The translations under genes and the position numbers were made by a program. Below the pieces are notes generated by a model, which saw nothing but the letters and a program-made list of their open reading frames with translations, was not told the origin of the DNA and did not search any database. Positions 9,007-18,747 of a DNA stretch of 38,902 nt are shown piece after piece. Source of the stretch: an uncultured Prochlorococcus sp. (GTDB lineage Bacteria > Cyanobacteriota > Cyanobacteriia > PCC-6307 > Cyanobiaceae); assembly GCA_902628235.1 (NCBI GenBank), contig CACOMD010000008.1, positions 1-38,902 of the forward strand. Reading direction: 5' to 3'. Position 1 is the first letter of the stretch. Each line of letters begins with the position of its first letter.

Positions 9007-11529
9007 ATGTTTGAAAGATTCACCGAAAAAGCTATCAAAGTCATTATGCTTGCTCAAGAAGAAGCAAGAAGACTTGGCCATAACTTTGTTGGAACAGAAC
9101 AAATACTATTAGGACTTATTGGGGAAGGAACAGGGGTAGCTGCTAAAGTTTTGAAATCTTTAGGGGTAAATTTAAAAGATTCTAGAATTGAAGTTGAAAA
9201 AATCATTGGAAGAGGATCAGGTTTTGTAGCAGTTGAAATTCCGTTTACACCAAGAGCAAAGAGAGTTCTTGAACTTTCTTTAGAAGAAGCTCGTCAATTA
9301 GGACATAATTATATCGGTACAGAACATTTACTTCTTGGATTAATAAGAGAAGGTGAAGGGGTAGCAGCAAGAGTTCTTGAAAATTTAGGTATAGATTTAA
9401 CAAAAGTAAGAACTCAAGTTATAAGAATGCTCGGAGAAACTGCTGAAGTTGGATCTGGAGCTGGTTCTAGCAAAGGCAATGTTAAAACAGCAACGTTAGA
9501 TGAATTTGGAACAAATTTAACAAAACTAGCTAGTGAATCAAAACTTGACCCAGTCGTTGGTAGACATGCTGAGATAGATAGGGTTGTTCAGATACTCGGT
9601 AGAAGAACTAAAAATAATCCTGTATTAATAGGTGAACCTGGCGTTGGGAAAACAGCAATTGCAGAAGGATTAGCTCAGAGAATTCAACAAGGTGAAATTC
9701 CTGATATTTTGGAAGACAAGCGAGTTCTTACCTTAGATATAGGACTTCTAGTTGCAGGGACTAAATATAGAGGTGAATTTGAAGAAAGATTGAAAAAAAT
9801 AATGGAAGAAATAAAATCTGCAGGCAATGTAATTTTAGTTATTGATGAAGTGCATACACTTATTGGCGCTGGTGCTGCAGAAGGAGCTATAGATGCTGCT
9901 AACATTCTGAAACCTGCCTTAGCCAGAGGAGAACTTCAATGTATTGGAGCAACTACTCTTGACGAATACAGAAAGCATATTGAACGTGATGCAGCACTTG
10001 AGAGAAGATTTCAACCAGTAATGGTAGGAGAGCCATCTATTGATGATACAATTGAGATCCTCAAAGGTTTGAGGGAAAGATATGAACAACACCACAGATT
10101 AAAAATTACTGATGAAGCTCTTAATGCTGCAGCTCATCTAGGTGATAGATATATATCTGACCGATTTTTACCAGACAAAGCAATTGACCTTATAGACGAA
10201 GCTGGCAGTAGAGTTAGATTAATAAATTCAAAACTCCCCCCTGAAGCTAAGCAAATTGATAAAGAATTAAGAGAGATCCAAAAACAAAAAGAGGAATCTG
10301 TTAGAGAACAAAACTTTGATCAGGCTGGTCAATTAAGGGAAAAGGAAATTGAATTATCTACCAAGATAAAGGAATTATTAGAAAATAAAAAAGAAAATCA
10401 AAACGAAAATACTAACGAAGATAATTCTGAAAAAAATTCACCTAATATTGATCAGAGTCCTGTTGTAAGCGAAGAAGACGTTGCTCACATAGTTGCTTCT
10501 TGGACAGGCGTTCCTGTTCAAAAACTTACTGAAACAGAGTCAGTCAAGCTTCTTAATATGGAAGATACACTTCACAAAAGATTAATCGGTCAAGATGAAG
10601 CAGTGAAAGCAGTATCAAGAGCAATTAGACGCGCGAGAGTTGGTTTGAAGAATCCTAATAGGCCAATAGCAAGTTTTATTTTTTCTGGACCTACTGGAGT
10701 TGGTAAGACAGAATTAACCAAAGCACTTGCCTCTTACTTCTTTGGAAGTGAAGAAGCAATGATAAGACTCGATATGTCTGAGTTTATGGAAAGACACACT
10801 GTAAGTAAATTAATAGGATCTCCCCCAGGTTATGTAGGTTTTAACGAGGGGGGACAACTCACGGAAGCTGTTAGAAGGAGACCATATACAGTAGTTTTAT
10901 TTGATGAAGTTGAGAAAGCTCATCCTGACGTATTTAATTTACTTTTACAACTACTAGAAGAAGGTAGACTTACTGACTCAAAAGGAAGAACAGTTGACTT
11001 CAAGAATACATTATTGATTATGACTTCTAATATTGGTTCTAAAGTGATTGAAAAAGGTGGCGGTGGTCTTGGTTTTGAATTTTCAGGAGAATCTGTTGAG
11101 GATAGTCAATACAACCGTATTAAATCTTTAGTTAACGAAGAGCTAAAACAATATTTTAGACCTGAATTTTTAAATAGACTTGATGAAATAATTGTTTTCA
11201 GACAATTAACAAAAGATGAAGTAAAAGACATAGCAGAAATAATGCTAAAAGAAGTTTTCTCTAGAATTAATGAAAAAGGTATAAAACTAAATGTAACTGA
11301 TGCATTTAAAGAAAGACTTGTAGAAGAAGGATATAACCCATCCTACGGAGCAAGACCTCTTAGGAGGGCTGTCATGAGATTACTAGAAGATAGTCTTGCC
11401 GAGGAAGTCCTCTCGGGTCGAATTAAAGACGGAGATGTAGCATTAGTTGACGTTGATGAAAACAAAAAAGTTACTGTAAAAATTTCACCTGAGGAGTCAC
11501 CTCAAGAGCTAGCCGGAGCTAATTTTTAA
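9007..11529 (+). CDS. clpC: ClpC, HSP100 protease-chaperone ATPase
   Basis: AAA+ unfoldase that feeds proteins to ClpP. The 840 residues show two N-terminal Clp_N repeats (about 2-145), AAA domain 1 with Walker A GEPGVGKT at residues 209-216 and Walker [11 protein letters not shown], a UVR-type middle coiled coil rich in Lys/Glu, AAA domain 2 with Walker A GPTGVGKT and a V-L-F-D-E Walker B, and a C-terminal D2-small domain ending [14 protein letters not shown] ClpP-binding loop is expected near GGGLGFEF. An Asn/Glu-rich insert follows the coiled coil. Start is ATG at 9007; a second ATG at 9002 is followed at once by TAA. It heads a plus-strand run through the next genes. Confidence 0.97.
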   Translation: MFERFTEKAIKVIMLAQEEARRLGHNFVGTEQILLGLIGEGTGVAAKVLKSLGVNLKDSRIEVEKIIGRGSGFVAVEIPFTPRAKRVLELSLEEARQLGHNYIGTEHLLLGLIREGEGVAARVLENLGIDLTKVRTQVIRMLGETAEVGSGAGSSKGNVKTATLDEFGTNLTKLASESKLDPVVGRHAEIDRVVQILGRRTKNNPVLIGEPGVGKTAIAEGLAQRIQQGEIPDILEDKRVLTLDIGLLVAGTKYRGEFEERLKKIMEEIKSAGNVILVIDEVHTLIGAGAAEGAIDAANILKPALARGELQCIGATTLDEYRKHIERDAALERRFQPVMVGEPSIDDTIEILKGLRERYEQHHRLKITDEALNAAAHLGDRYISDRFLPDKAIDLIDEAGSRVRLINSKLPPEAKQIDKELREIQKQKEESVREQNFDQAGQLREKEIELSTKIKELLENKKENQNENTNEDNSEKNSPNIDQSPVVSEEDVAHIVASWTGVPVQKLTETESVKLLNMEDTLHKRLIGQDEAVKAVSRAIRRARVGLKNPNRPIASFIFSGPTGVGKTELTKALASYFFGSEEAMIRLDMSEFMERHTVSKLIGSPPGYVGFNEGGQLTEAVRRRPYTVVLFDEVEKAHPDVFNLLLQLLEEGRLTDSKGRTVDFKNTLLIMTSNIGSKVIEKGGGGLGFEFSGESVEDSQYNRIKSLVNEELKQYFRPEFLNRLDEIIVFRQLTKDEVKDIAEIMLKEVFSRINEKGIKLNVTDAFKERLVEEGYNPSYGARPLRRAVMRLLEDSLAEEVLSGRIKDGDVALVDVDENKKVTVKISPEESPQELAGANF

Positions 11530-11544
11530 TTAGAAAATCGCTAA

Positions 11545-12636
11545 ATGCAGATAATCTCTCCTGATAAAGTTTTTAGAGGTAAAAGTGCTTGGAAAGAATC
11601 TTTACCTGAAATCGCAAAGATTTCTAAATCTCCTCTTTTATTAGGAAGAAGTTCTATAACAAGATCTTTAAGGGCAAAAATATCTAGTGATTTAAGCCAA
11701 TTAAATTTAAAAGTTTATAACTCTGAACTAGAGTTTGATTGCTGCGAAGAGGATTTAACAAGAATTTATAATCTTGCAATTGAACAAGAATGCGATTCAA
11801 TAATTGCTGCAGGTGGTGGAAAAGTTTTAGATGCAGGCAAGCTAATAGCAGAATATCTCTCATTGCCATGCATTACGGTTCCATTAAGTGCTTCAACATG
11901 TGCAGGCTGGACAGCCTTAGGAAATATTTATACTAACGATGGAAAATTTGTAAAAGATATAAAACTTAAATCTTGTCCAAAAATATTAGTTTGTGATCAT
12001 ATTTTTATAAATTCAGCTCCTAAAAAAACATTATCTAGCGGAATAGCTGATTCATTAGCAAAATGGTATGAATCATCTATTACAAGTTCCTCAAATAAAA
12101 ATGGCATTATTCAACAGGCTATTCAAATTTCAAGAGTCCTAAGAGATCAATTATTTATTCAAGGCGAAGATGCTTATAATAATCCATCAGAAGATAATTT
12201 AGCTTGGAGTAATATAGTGGAAGCAAACTGCTTGACAGCTGGCCTTATTGGAGGCATTGGTGGAGAGAAATGTAGAACAGCCGCAGCACATGCTGTTCAT
12301 AATGCAATAACTCAAATAGATTCTACTAAGAGACCACTACATGGAGAGATTGTGGGAGTTGGGATTTTAATTCAATTAAGATTAGAAGAAAGTAAAAATA
12401 ATAATAAATTAGCTAATCAATCTATAAATCAATTAGTTAAATTCATGAAGACCTTAAATTTACCAACCACGATATTAGATCTTGGTATTAATGTTTTTGA
12501 AAATGATAATCTTCTAAAGATTGCTTCTTTCACATGTAGAAAGGAATCTGAGATACATTTCCTTCCTTTTAAATTTTCAAAAGAAGATATTATCCAAGTT
12601 ATTTCAAAATTTGAATCACAGAAGATAACAATTTAA
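11545..12636 (+). CDS. Iron-containing alcohol/glycerol dehydrogenase family protein
   Basis: The 363-residue protein has the group III alcohol dehydrogenase fold related to glycerol dehydrogenase. The NAD-binding glycine run is in IIAAGGGKVLDAGK, followed by PCITVPLSASTCAGWTAL. Likely metal ligands are the Asp of SGIADSLAKW and two histidines, in AAAHAVHNA and in LHGEIVGVG. This supports an NAD-dependent polyol or aldehyde/alcohol reaction; the natural substrate is unknown. Start is ATG at 11545, 15 bases after clpC. The stop at 12634 is in the same frame as the next gene. Confidence 0.85.
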   Translation: MQIISPDKVFRGKSAWKESLPEIAKISKSPLLLGRSSITRSLRAKISSDLSQLNLKVYNSELEFDCCEEDLTRIYNLAIEQECDSIIAAGGGKVLDAGKLIAEYLSLPCITVPLSASTCAGWTALGNIYTNDGKFVKDIKLKSCPKILVCDHIFINSAPKKTLSSGIADSLAKWYESSITSSSNKNGIIQQAIQISRVLRDQLFIQGEDAYNNPSEDNLAWSNIVEANCLTAGLIGGIGGEKCRTAAAHAVHNAITQIDSTKRPLHGEIVGVGILIQLRLEESKNNNKLANQSINQLVKFMKTLNLPTTILDLGINVFENDNLLKIASFTCRKESEIHFLPFKFSKEDIIQVISKFESQKITI

Positions 12637-12642
12637 ATTATT

Positions 12643-13542
12643 TTGAATATAAATAAGAAGAAAGATCTAGATAGCTCTAACTTTAGCTATTTAATGAAAT
12701 TAAAGAATTCCATAATTGATCCTCTAGGGAAAAACATAGCTGAAGATTTACATTGGATACAATTAGAAAAAAAATGGGGTTTATCAAAGTTTCCTGTAGT
12801 AATTGGAGGAGAAGGTCCTCCTTTATTGTGTCTGCATGGATTTGATAGTTGTTTTTTAGAGTTCAGAAGAATATATCCTTTATTAAAAAATAAATTTAAA
12901 TTAATTATCCCAGATTTATTAGGATTTGGATTCTCACCTAGAATATCAAGAATTAATTATAATTCAGAAAATATAATTATAAACTTAACTGACATAATAC
13001 ACAATTTAAAAATTTCTCAAAAGATTAATATTGTTGGAGCATCAATGGGTGGTTCAGTTGCTTTTTCTTTAACAAAAAAGATAAAGGAGGATATAGATAA
13101 AATGGTACTTTTATCCCCAGCAGGTTTATTTGCAAAACCAAAAAAAATACCTAGGCCCTTTAACCAAATGGGCGCAGCGTTCCTTGGTTTACCGATAGTC
13201 AGGAAAAATCTTTGTCGCCAAGCTTTTGCTTCACCTAATGAAAGCGTTGGGGTTGCTGAAGAACAAATAGCTTCTATACATTTAGGTTGTAAAGGATGGA
13301 GAAACTCTTTAGCTTGCTTTGCAAAAAGTGGAGGTATCGGAGGAACTTATGAAAACTTAAAAAATATCGAAATTAAAACCATTTGTGGAGAAAATGATAA
13401 AATATTAGGTATTAATGAATTAAATAAATTCCAAAATATAAATAATTTAAATTTAGTAAAGCTTAAGAATTGCGGACATCTACCACACTTAGATCTACCA
13501 CAACTAACCGAAAAAATGATACTAGATTTTTTACTCAAGTAG
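12643..13542 (+). CDS. Alpha/beta hydrolase fold protein
   Basis: The 299 residues form an alpha/beta hydrolase. The oxyanion segment is PPLLCLHGFDS, the nucleophile elbow is GASMGG (serine in VGASMGGSVAF), the acid is probably the Asp of GENDKILG, and the catalytic His is in NCGHLPHLDLP. Substrate is unknown; many cyanobacterial relatives of this size are annotated as esterases or chlorophyll-related hydrolases without proof. I keep the TTG at 12643 as start, six bases after the previous stop; the ATG at 12694 would remove 17 residues without harming the fold. It is followed after five bases by the broken gene at 13548. Confidence 0.85.
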   Translation: MNINKKKDLDSSNFSYLMKLKNSIIDPLGKNIAEDLHWIQLEKKWGLSKFPVVIGGEGPPLLCLHGFDSCFLEFRRIYPLLKNKFKLIIPDLLGFGFSPRISRINYNSENIIINLTDIIHNLKISQKINIVGASMGGSVAFSLTKKIKEDIDKMVLLSPAGLFAKPKKIPRPFNQMGAAFLGLPIVRKNLCRQAFASPNESVGVAEEQIASIHLGCKGWRNSLACFAKSGGIGGTYENLKNIEIKTICGENDKILGINELNKFQNINNLNLVKLKNCGHLPHLDLPQLTEKMILDFLLK

Positions 13543-13547
13543 AGAAT

Positions 13548-14134
13548 ATGATTCCTAAATTGATTAGATTAGTAGTTGAAACTACATTAAAAATAATTTG
13601 CGAGAAGATAATAATTAGAAATATTCAAATAGTAAACAAAAATGAAATTTTAACGGAATAATAGATGAATTATATATAAAAGCAGAAAGTATAATTTTTA
13701 ATAAAATTAATATAAGTTTTATAAACATTAATATTAGAGATTTAGTTTAAAGATTCCCATTAAATAATAAAGAATTTTTCATAGAAAATTCATTCGCTGC
13801 AATATATATGAGATTAACAAAAGATAATATTAATAAAACCTTATTTAATAAGAAATGGAAAAATTTAAAAACCTTAATAGAATCATTTATTTTAATAAGT
13901 TTTCAAAGTATCGAAATTAATATTAAATCAATCTACTTTGTGGAATTCACTGGGTTGTCTTATAAGAAAAGCAACTATACTTTACGAAAAGGTAAAAGTA
14001 GTCTTTCATTAGTAGATATTATTAATCAAGACAAATTATTAATATTAAATGATAAGAATATCATTATAAAAAATTTATTTATTTGTGACAATTACATAAA
14101 AATTGAATTAACTTCGAAAATAATATTTAATTAG
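13548..14134 (+). pseudogene. Decayed gene, DUF2993-like, with one frameshift and one in-frame stop
   Basis: Three pieces read as one protein across two lesions. Piece 1 begins with ATG at 13548 (MIPKLIRLVVETTLK...) and reaches NKNEIL before a stop at 13659. One missing A near 13651-13653 (TTTAAC for TTTAAAC) restores EILNGIIDELYIKAE in the next frame. That frame then meets TAA at 13748, where DLV is followed by RFPLNNKEFFIENSF, and runs on to the stop at 14132. The span is 587 bases; adding one gives exactly 196 codons. The alternating lysine/isoleucine strands and the NKKWKNLKTLIESF helix recall the lipid-binding DUF2993 proteins of cyanobacteria, but that family call is from memory. The last 108 codons (from ATG 13808) stay open. 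It sits at the end of the clpC run and overlaps cdsA's 3' end by eight bases. Confidence 0.7.
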
Positions 14135-14996
14135 TTATGCCCCTTAAGAAATCAAGAGCAATAATAAAATAATATATTAATGAGGGCGTAAAAATATAGC
14201 TATCTATTCTATCAAGTATTCCACCATGCCCTGGCAATATATTACCTGAGTCTTTTAATTTAGCGTCCCTTTTCATCATAGATTCAATTAAATCTCCCAC
14301 TAAAGCCATCAAAGAAATTATTATTCCAAAAACAATTCCTATAATTAAAAAATTATTCCATTTATATAAATAAGTAAATATAATTCCTGTTGATATAGAG
14401 CAAAATATACCTCCTATTAATCCCTCAACTGTTTTACTAGGAGATATTGGTGAAAGAGATTTTTTTCCAAACATTTTACCGAAAAGATAAGAACCAATAT
14501 CGCTAGAAACAATAATCAAACATGAAATTAAAGTTATATTAAATCCAGAGATATAACCTAAGTCAGAAAATCCATTCCCTGCATAGTTTGAACTTATAAA
14601 AATAGAATCTAGTTCTCGTAATCTTATCCAATAACTTGGTAAAAAACCTAAATAAAACAAACCAAAGATAGAAGTCGCAATATCAGAAATTTTACCTGGC
14701 TTTGGCTGAAGTAATAACCATGTGCATATACCAATTGAAGAAATTGGCAAAATTGCATTTGAGATCTCTTCTCCAATTATTCCTTTTAATTCAAGATAAG
14801 TCGAGATAATGAGAATAAAGCATGAAAACAAAGTGGTTTTTGTGGCAGGCTTAATACCAGTAAATTCAGCCATTCGAAATAACTCTAATAAAGCCAAATA
14901 AGTGAGGACGGTAATGCCAATAGCAAAATAAAAATCACCAAGGACTACAACTACTAGACCAAAGACACCAATAATTAAACCACTTTTAAATCTCAT
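14127..14996 (-). CDS. cdsA: Phosphatidate cytidylyltransferase
   Basis: Membrane enzyme making CDP-diacylglycerol from phosphatidate and CTP for phospholipid synthesis. The 289-residue protein is mostly hydrophobic, with about seven to eight predicted helices. The diagnostic CdsA signature is clear near the C-terminus: MKRDAKLKDSGNILPGHGG, then ILDRIDS. The upstream segment SDIGSYLFGKMFGKK and the SPSKTVEGLIGG loop also match. Start is ATG at 14996. It follows the decarboxylase gene by ten bases, so the two are probably co-transcribed, and it converges with the broken gene at its 3' end. Confidence 0.96.
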   Translation of the reverse strand: MRFKSGLIIGVFGLVVVVLGDFYFAIGITVLTYLALLELFRMAEFTGIKPATKTTLFSCFILIISTYLELKGIIGEEISNAILPISSIGICTWLLLQPKPGKISDIATSIFGLFYLGFLPSYWIRLRELDSIFISSNYAGNGFSDLGYISGFNITLISCLIIVSSDIGSYLFGKMFGKKSLSPISPSKTVEGLIGGIFCSISTGIIFTYLYKWNNFLIIGIVFGIIISLMALVGDLIESMMKRDAKLKDSGNILPGHGGILDRIDSYIFTPSLIYYFIIALDFLRGITN

Positions 14997-15006
14997 AAAA
15001 TATATT

Positions 15007-16404
15007 TTAAGTATTTAGTACGTTTATATAAAAATCTAACAGGTTTTCTCCCATTAATCCTTGTTTAATCAACCAATCAACCCTCTCCTTTTCAATTCTT
15101 TCACCGGGGATAGCTAGTGGTATTCCTGGAGGGTAGGGACAAATAATATCAGCAGAAATCTTATTAATTGATTCCTTAAGGCTTACTTTCTGAGAATCTC
15201 TTAGAAAAGATTCTGAAGGAGGTATTTCTGGAATTTGAATTAAACTAAAAGGAGGTTTTATTGGTTTCAGTTCCTTTCTTTCAATTATTGATGAAAGTAA
15301 ACTTTTCCATAATTTCTCAAACATATTAATAAAATTTGTTTGTTCCACAAATCCCAAACAAAAAGTTACAGTCATCATTTCTGGTAATTCAGAAATAACT
15401 CCTTTTTTATAAAAAAACTCATCTGCAGTAAAACCATCAATTCCATGAGAACCAGTATTTAAAACAATTTTTAATGGATCATCTGTTTTTATAAGTGGTA
15501 CATCTTTTGAAATAAGTTCGTTATAAATATTTCTTGCTTCACTTATCCTTTTTTTGTATTTTTCAAGACTATCTTTTTCCAACCAATCTTTAACAGACTC
15601 TTCGCAAGAAGCTATTAGTAAGGAATTTGGACTTGTAGTTTGAAGTAAGTTAATCTTTCTAGTTATATTACTTTTATCAATGATGTCTCCTTGATGCCAT
15701 AACATAGCAGTCTGTGTTAATCCATTTAGTGATTTATGTAAAGAATGAACTACCAAATCTGCTTTCGCATTAACAGCTGAATTTGGCAAATCAGAATCAT
15801 CGCAAAATAAAAAGTAAGAGCCATGTGCTTCATCCACAAGAACAGGGATTTCAAATCGATGACAAAGTTCTACTAAAGCTTGTATGTCACAAGAATAACC
15901 TTGATAATGGGGATTAACTAAAACAATTCCCGCAATTTTTATATTGTTCAGCAAATTGTTATTTAATATTTTTTTAAGCCATTCTTTTTTTATTGGCAAA
16001 TATTGACCAGTAATTTCTGAAAACTCGAGATCAAAAAATATTGGGATTATATTGGCAACAATACAAATTTTGATAACAGAAATATGAATATTCCTTGGTA
16101 GTAGAATATATTCTCCTGGATTAGCCATTGATAAAATTGACGATTGCAATAGTCCTGATGCACCATTTACACCAAACCAACAATTATTAACAGCAAATCT
16201 TTTTGCGAAATAATCTTGAGAATCTTTTATTAAACCAAAATCAGAAAGTAAAGATCCAAGCTCCGGTAATTCAGGAATATCCCAAGTACCTGGTTTCTCA
16301 TTAAGCAATTGAACTAATTTTTGTGGGAGAGCTTTGCCTCTATTATGAGAGGGAAAAAAAAGAGATCTAGAAAACTTTTTTCTTAGAAAAGATGAAATAC
16401 TCAT
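15007..16404 (-). CDS. Orn/Lys/Arg decarboxylase family, PLP-dependent
   Basis: The 465-residue protein belongs to the fold-type I group of basic amino acid decarboxylases. The PLP region shows GVNGASGLLQSSI (phosphate contacts), the Asp and His of VLVDEAHGSYF, and the Schiff-base lysine in VHSLHKSLNGLTQTA. The C-terminal domain has the expected CPYPPGIPLAIPGE block. It lacks the N-terminal response-regulator-like wing of the large inducible enzymes and is close to the short cyanobacterial form. Substrate (arginine, lysine or ornithine) cannot be fixed from sequence alone. Start is ATG at 16404; it diverges from the AarF gene and is ten bases upstream of cdsA. Confidence 0.88.
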   Translation of the reverse strand: MSISSFLRKKFSRSLFFPSHNRGKALPQKLVQLLNEKPGTWDIPELPELGSLLSDFGLIKDSQDYFAKRFAVNNCWFGVNGASGLLQSSILSMANPGEYILLPRNIHISVIKICIVANIIPIFFDLEFSEITGQYLPIKKEWLKKILNNNLLNNIKIAGIVLVNPHYQGYSCDIQALVELCHRFEIPVLVDEAHGSYFLFCDDSDLPNSAVNAKADLVVHSLHKSLNGLTQTAMLWHQGDIIDKSNITRKINLLQTTSPNSLLIASCEESVKDWLEKDSLEKYKKRISEARNIYNELISKDVPLIKTDDPLKIVLNTGSHGIDGFTADEFFYKKGVISELPEMMTVTFCLGFVEQTNFINMFEKLWKSLLSSIIERKELKPIKPPFSLIQIPEIPPSESFLRDSQKVSLKESINKISADIICPYPPGIPLAIPGERIEKERVDWLIKQGLMGENLLDFYINVLNT

Positions 16405-16470
16405 AAAGTAATTTTGACTCTTATAGAATTGATGTAAAGATTATTTGCTCTTTTCGCTATCATTAATCAA

Positions 16471-18129
16471 ATGAATGATTCAGAAATGCAATATACTCCC
16501 AATAAAAATCTCATTTGGCTTTTATTAAGACCATGGATTTTATTCCCTAGAGTTATTTATATACTTCTAACTATCCTTTTCTTTGTATTAAGATTATTAT
16601 TTCAAGGTGCAAGTAAAAATAAAAAAGTTCAAAAAGACCTTTCCAAATACCTTTTTAACGTAATAACAGATTTGGGACCTTGTTATATAAAGCTTGGACA
16701 GGCATTATCTACAAGACCAGATTTAGTTAGACAAGATTGGCTTACGGAGTTAACAAATTTACAAGATAATTTACCACCATTTGAGCATAAAATCGCTTTA
16801 AAAATAGTAGAAAAAGAACTAGGTTCTTCAGTAAACATTTTATTTGATGAATTTCCTAATAAGCCAATAGCTTCAGCAAGTCTTGGGCAAGTTTATAAAG
16901 CTAAGATAAATAATAATTATTATGTTGCAGTAAAGGTTCAAAGACCAAATTTAGAATTTATAATAAAGAGAGATGTTGTTATTTTAAAATTACTTGCAAA
17001 CTTTTTAGCTCCTTTTTTGCCTTTAAATATAGGAGTCGGGATTGGAGAAATAATCGATGAATTTGGTAAGGCTTTATTCGAAGAAATTAATTATGAGCAA
17101 GAAGCAATAAATGCTCAAAGGTTTGCCAAATTATTTAGAAATAATCCTCAAGTCATTATTCCAAAAGTAGAAAAATCTCTTTCTTCAAAAAAAGTAATCA
17201 CTACGTCTTGGATAGAAGGGGTTAAATTAAAGGACCGTAATGAAATAGAACAGAATAGATTAATACCTTCTTCATTTATTAGAACAGGAGTAATAAGCGG
17301 CCTTCAACAACTTTTTGAACATGGATATTTTCACGCAGATCCTCATCCTGGTAATATGTTTGCTCTTAGAGGTGGGGATGAAAAAAATGGAAATATAGCT
17401 TATGTCGATTTTGGAATGATGGATAGTATTTCTGATTTTGATAGATTAACCCTCATTAAAGCTATTGTCCATCTTTTTAATAATGAGTTTCTTTTACTAG
17501 CAAAAGACTTCCAGAAATTAGGTTTTTTAAGTGAAGATCAAGATCTTGAGTTACTAGTTAATCCTCTCAAAGAAGTATTAGGAGATTCTCTTGGTAAAGA
17601 GGTAGGCAATTTTAATTTTAAAGAGATTACAGATAAATTCTCTAAATTAATGTATTCTTACCCCTTTCGAGTTCCAAGCAGATTTGCATTAATAATTAGA
17701 GCAGTTGTGAGCCAGGAAGGCTTAGCTCTGAGACTAGACCCAGAATTTAAAATTGTGAGAATTGCATATCCATACATTGCTAGGAAACTTTTAACAGATA
17801 ATTCAGATGAAATTGTTGATATATTACTTGAAGTAATTTTTGATAAGAATGGAAGAATTCAAATAGATAAGGTAGAGAGTCTTTTAAATATTCTTTTTAA
17901 AGATTCTGTAGATATTAATGCTGATTTAATTCCAGTAGCAAACGCAAGTCTCAAATTATTTGTTAGCGAAAAGGGCTCAGAAGTAAGGAAAAATCTTTTA
18001 CTAAGCTTAATAAAAAATGATAAGATTGAATTGAAAGATGCAGAAAAATTATTCTCTCTCCTTAAAGAGACATTTAGTCCAGTAAAAATTGCTAAAAATG
18101 CAGTAAAGAAAATAATCACACCAGTTTAA
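16471..18129 (+). CDS. AarF/ABC1/UbiB kinase-like protein
   Basis: The 552 residues show the ABC1 atypical kinase core. The KxGQ motif is in YIKLGQALSTRPDL. The alanine-rich loop reads ASASLGQVYKAK and replaces the usual glycine loop, with the ATP lysine in VAVKVQRP. The catalytic segment is HADPHPGN and the metal aspartate is in VDFGMMD. Two hydrophobic segments near residues 20-45 suggest membrane association. In cyanobacteria and plastids such proteins support prenyl-quinone or tocopherol metabolism; which one applies here is unknown. Start is ATG at 16471. A shadow of reduced function is not seen; all kinase landmarks are intact. Confidence 0.92.
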   Translation: MNDSEMQYTPNKNLIWLLLRPWILFPRVIYILLTILFFVLRLLFQGASKNKKVQKDLSKYLFNVITDLGPCYIKLGQALSTRPDLVRQDWLTELTNLQDNLPPFEHKIALKIVEKELGSSVNILFDEFPNKPIASASLGQVYKAKINNNYYVAVKVQRPNLEFIIKRDVVILKLLANFLAPFLPLNIGVGIGEIIDEFGKALFEEINYEQEAINAQRFAKLFRNNPQVIIPKVEKSLSSKKVITTSWIEGVKLKDRNEIEQNRLIPSSFIRTGVISGLQQLFEHGYFHADPHPGNMFALRGGDEKNGNIAYVDFGMMDSISDFDRLTLIKAIVHLFNNEFLLLAKDFQKLGFLSEDQDLELLVNPLKEVLGDSLGKEVGNFNFKEITDKFSKLMYSYPFRVPSRFALIIRAVVSQEGLALRLDPEFKIVRIAYPYIARKLLTDNSDEIVDILLEVIFDKNGRIQIDKVESLLNILFKDSVDINADLIPVANASLKLFVSEKGSEVRKNLLLSLIKNDKIELKDAEKLFSLLKETFSPVKIAKNAVKKIITPV

Positions 18130-18258
18130 TTAAATATTTATTTTATTTAAATAATATGATTCAAATTTCATAACTAATTAAAATAATAATTAAATAAAAC
18201 TCTTCATAAGTGATTTATAAACAAATTAATAAAAGCTCTTAATTGTGAGAATATCATA

Positions 18259-18738
18259 GTGAATTTATTTAATTTTAAAAAGTTTGGGAAATTGAATCTT
18301 AAAAAGAACAATGATTGTGCTTTGGACCCTTATATAAATATCGGTAATATTATCAAGGAAAGTAGAGGTAAAAAAAATTTATCTATTGAAGATTTATCAT
18401 TCCTATCAAAAATACCCATATCTACAATTTTTGGAATAGAGAATAATGTAAAAGAATTAATACCACCATATCCTTTTATAAGATCAATACTCCTAAAATT
18501 AGAAGAATGTCTTTCTCTAGAGAAATTAAAACTTATTAAATTAATTCAAAAAGAATATATTCCAACTAATAAAAGAATAAAAAGAAATTTTACATTTATG
18601 AAGATTGATATTTTTAATTCTTGGCATGGTAGTTTTATCTATTTATTTATAATAATAATTTCAATATTTGTGCTTAATAGTTATTACTTGAACAATAGAA
18701 TAATTGAATTTAAATATATAGAAAAGAAAAGTAGTTAA
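18259..18738 (+). CDS. Short RodZ-like protein: cytoplasmic HTH domain plus one membrane helix
   Basis: The 159-residue protein has a Cro/C1-like helix-turn-helix at residues 28-66 (IGNIIKESRGKKNLSIEDLS, then a typical PISTIFGIE recognition helix), a basic linker (NKRIKRN), and one membrane helix at about 125-142. Only some 17 residues follow. This is the layout of RodZ, which links the MreB cytoskeleton to the membrane, but without the periplasmic domain. A role in cell shape is inference. The start is a GTG at 18259 with no obvious ribosome binding site. It ends nine bases before the convergent malQ stop. It is noticeably richer in Ile/Asn/Lys than its neighbours. Confidence 0.72.
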   Translation: MNLFNFKKFGKLNLKKNNDCALDPYINIGNIIKESRGKKNLSIEDLSFLSKIPISTIFGIENNVKELIPPYPFIRSILLKLEECLSLEKLKLIKLIQKEYIPTNKRIKRNFTFMKIDIFNSWHGSFIYLFIIIISIFVLNSYYLNNRIIEFKYIEKKSS

Positions 18739-18747
18739 ATATCATAA

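Noticed and set aside
13470..13661. A 63-residue gene starting inside the hydrolase
   Set aside because: Its first part is the hydrolase's C-terminus in another frame; only the part from ATG 13548 looks real, as the start of the broken gene.
13808..14134. A separate 108-residue gene starting at ATG 13808
   Set aside because: The same frame continues upstream with protein-like sequence to the TAA at 13748 and, after one frameshift, to the ATG at 13548. It reads better as the 3' part of a broken gene.
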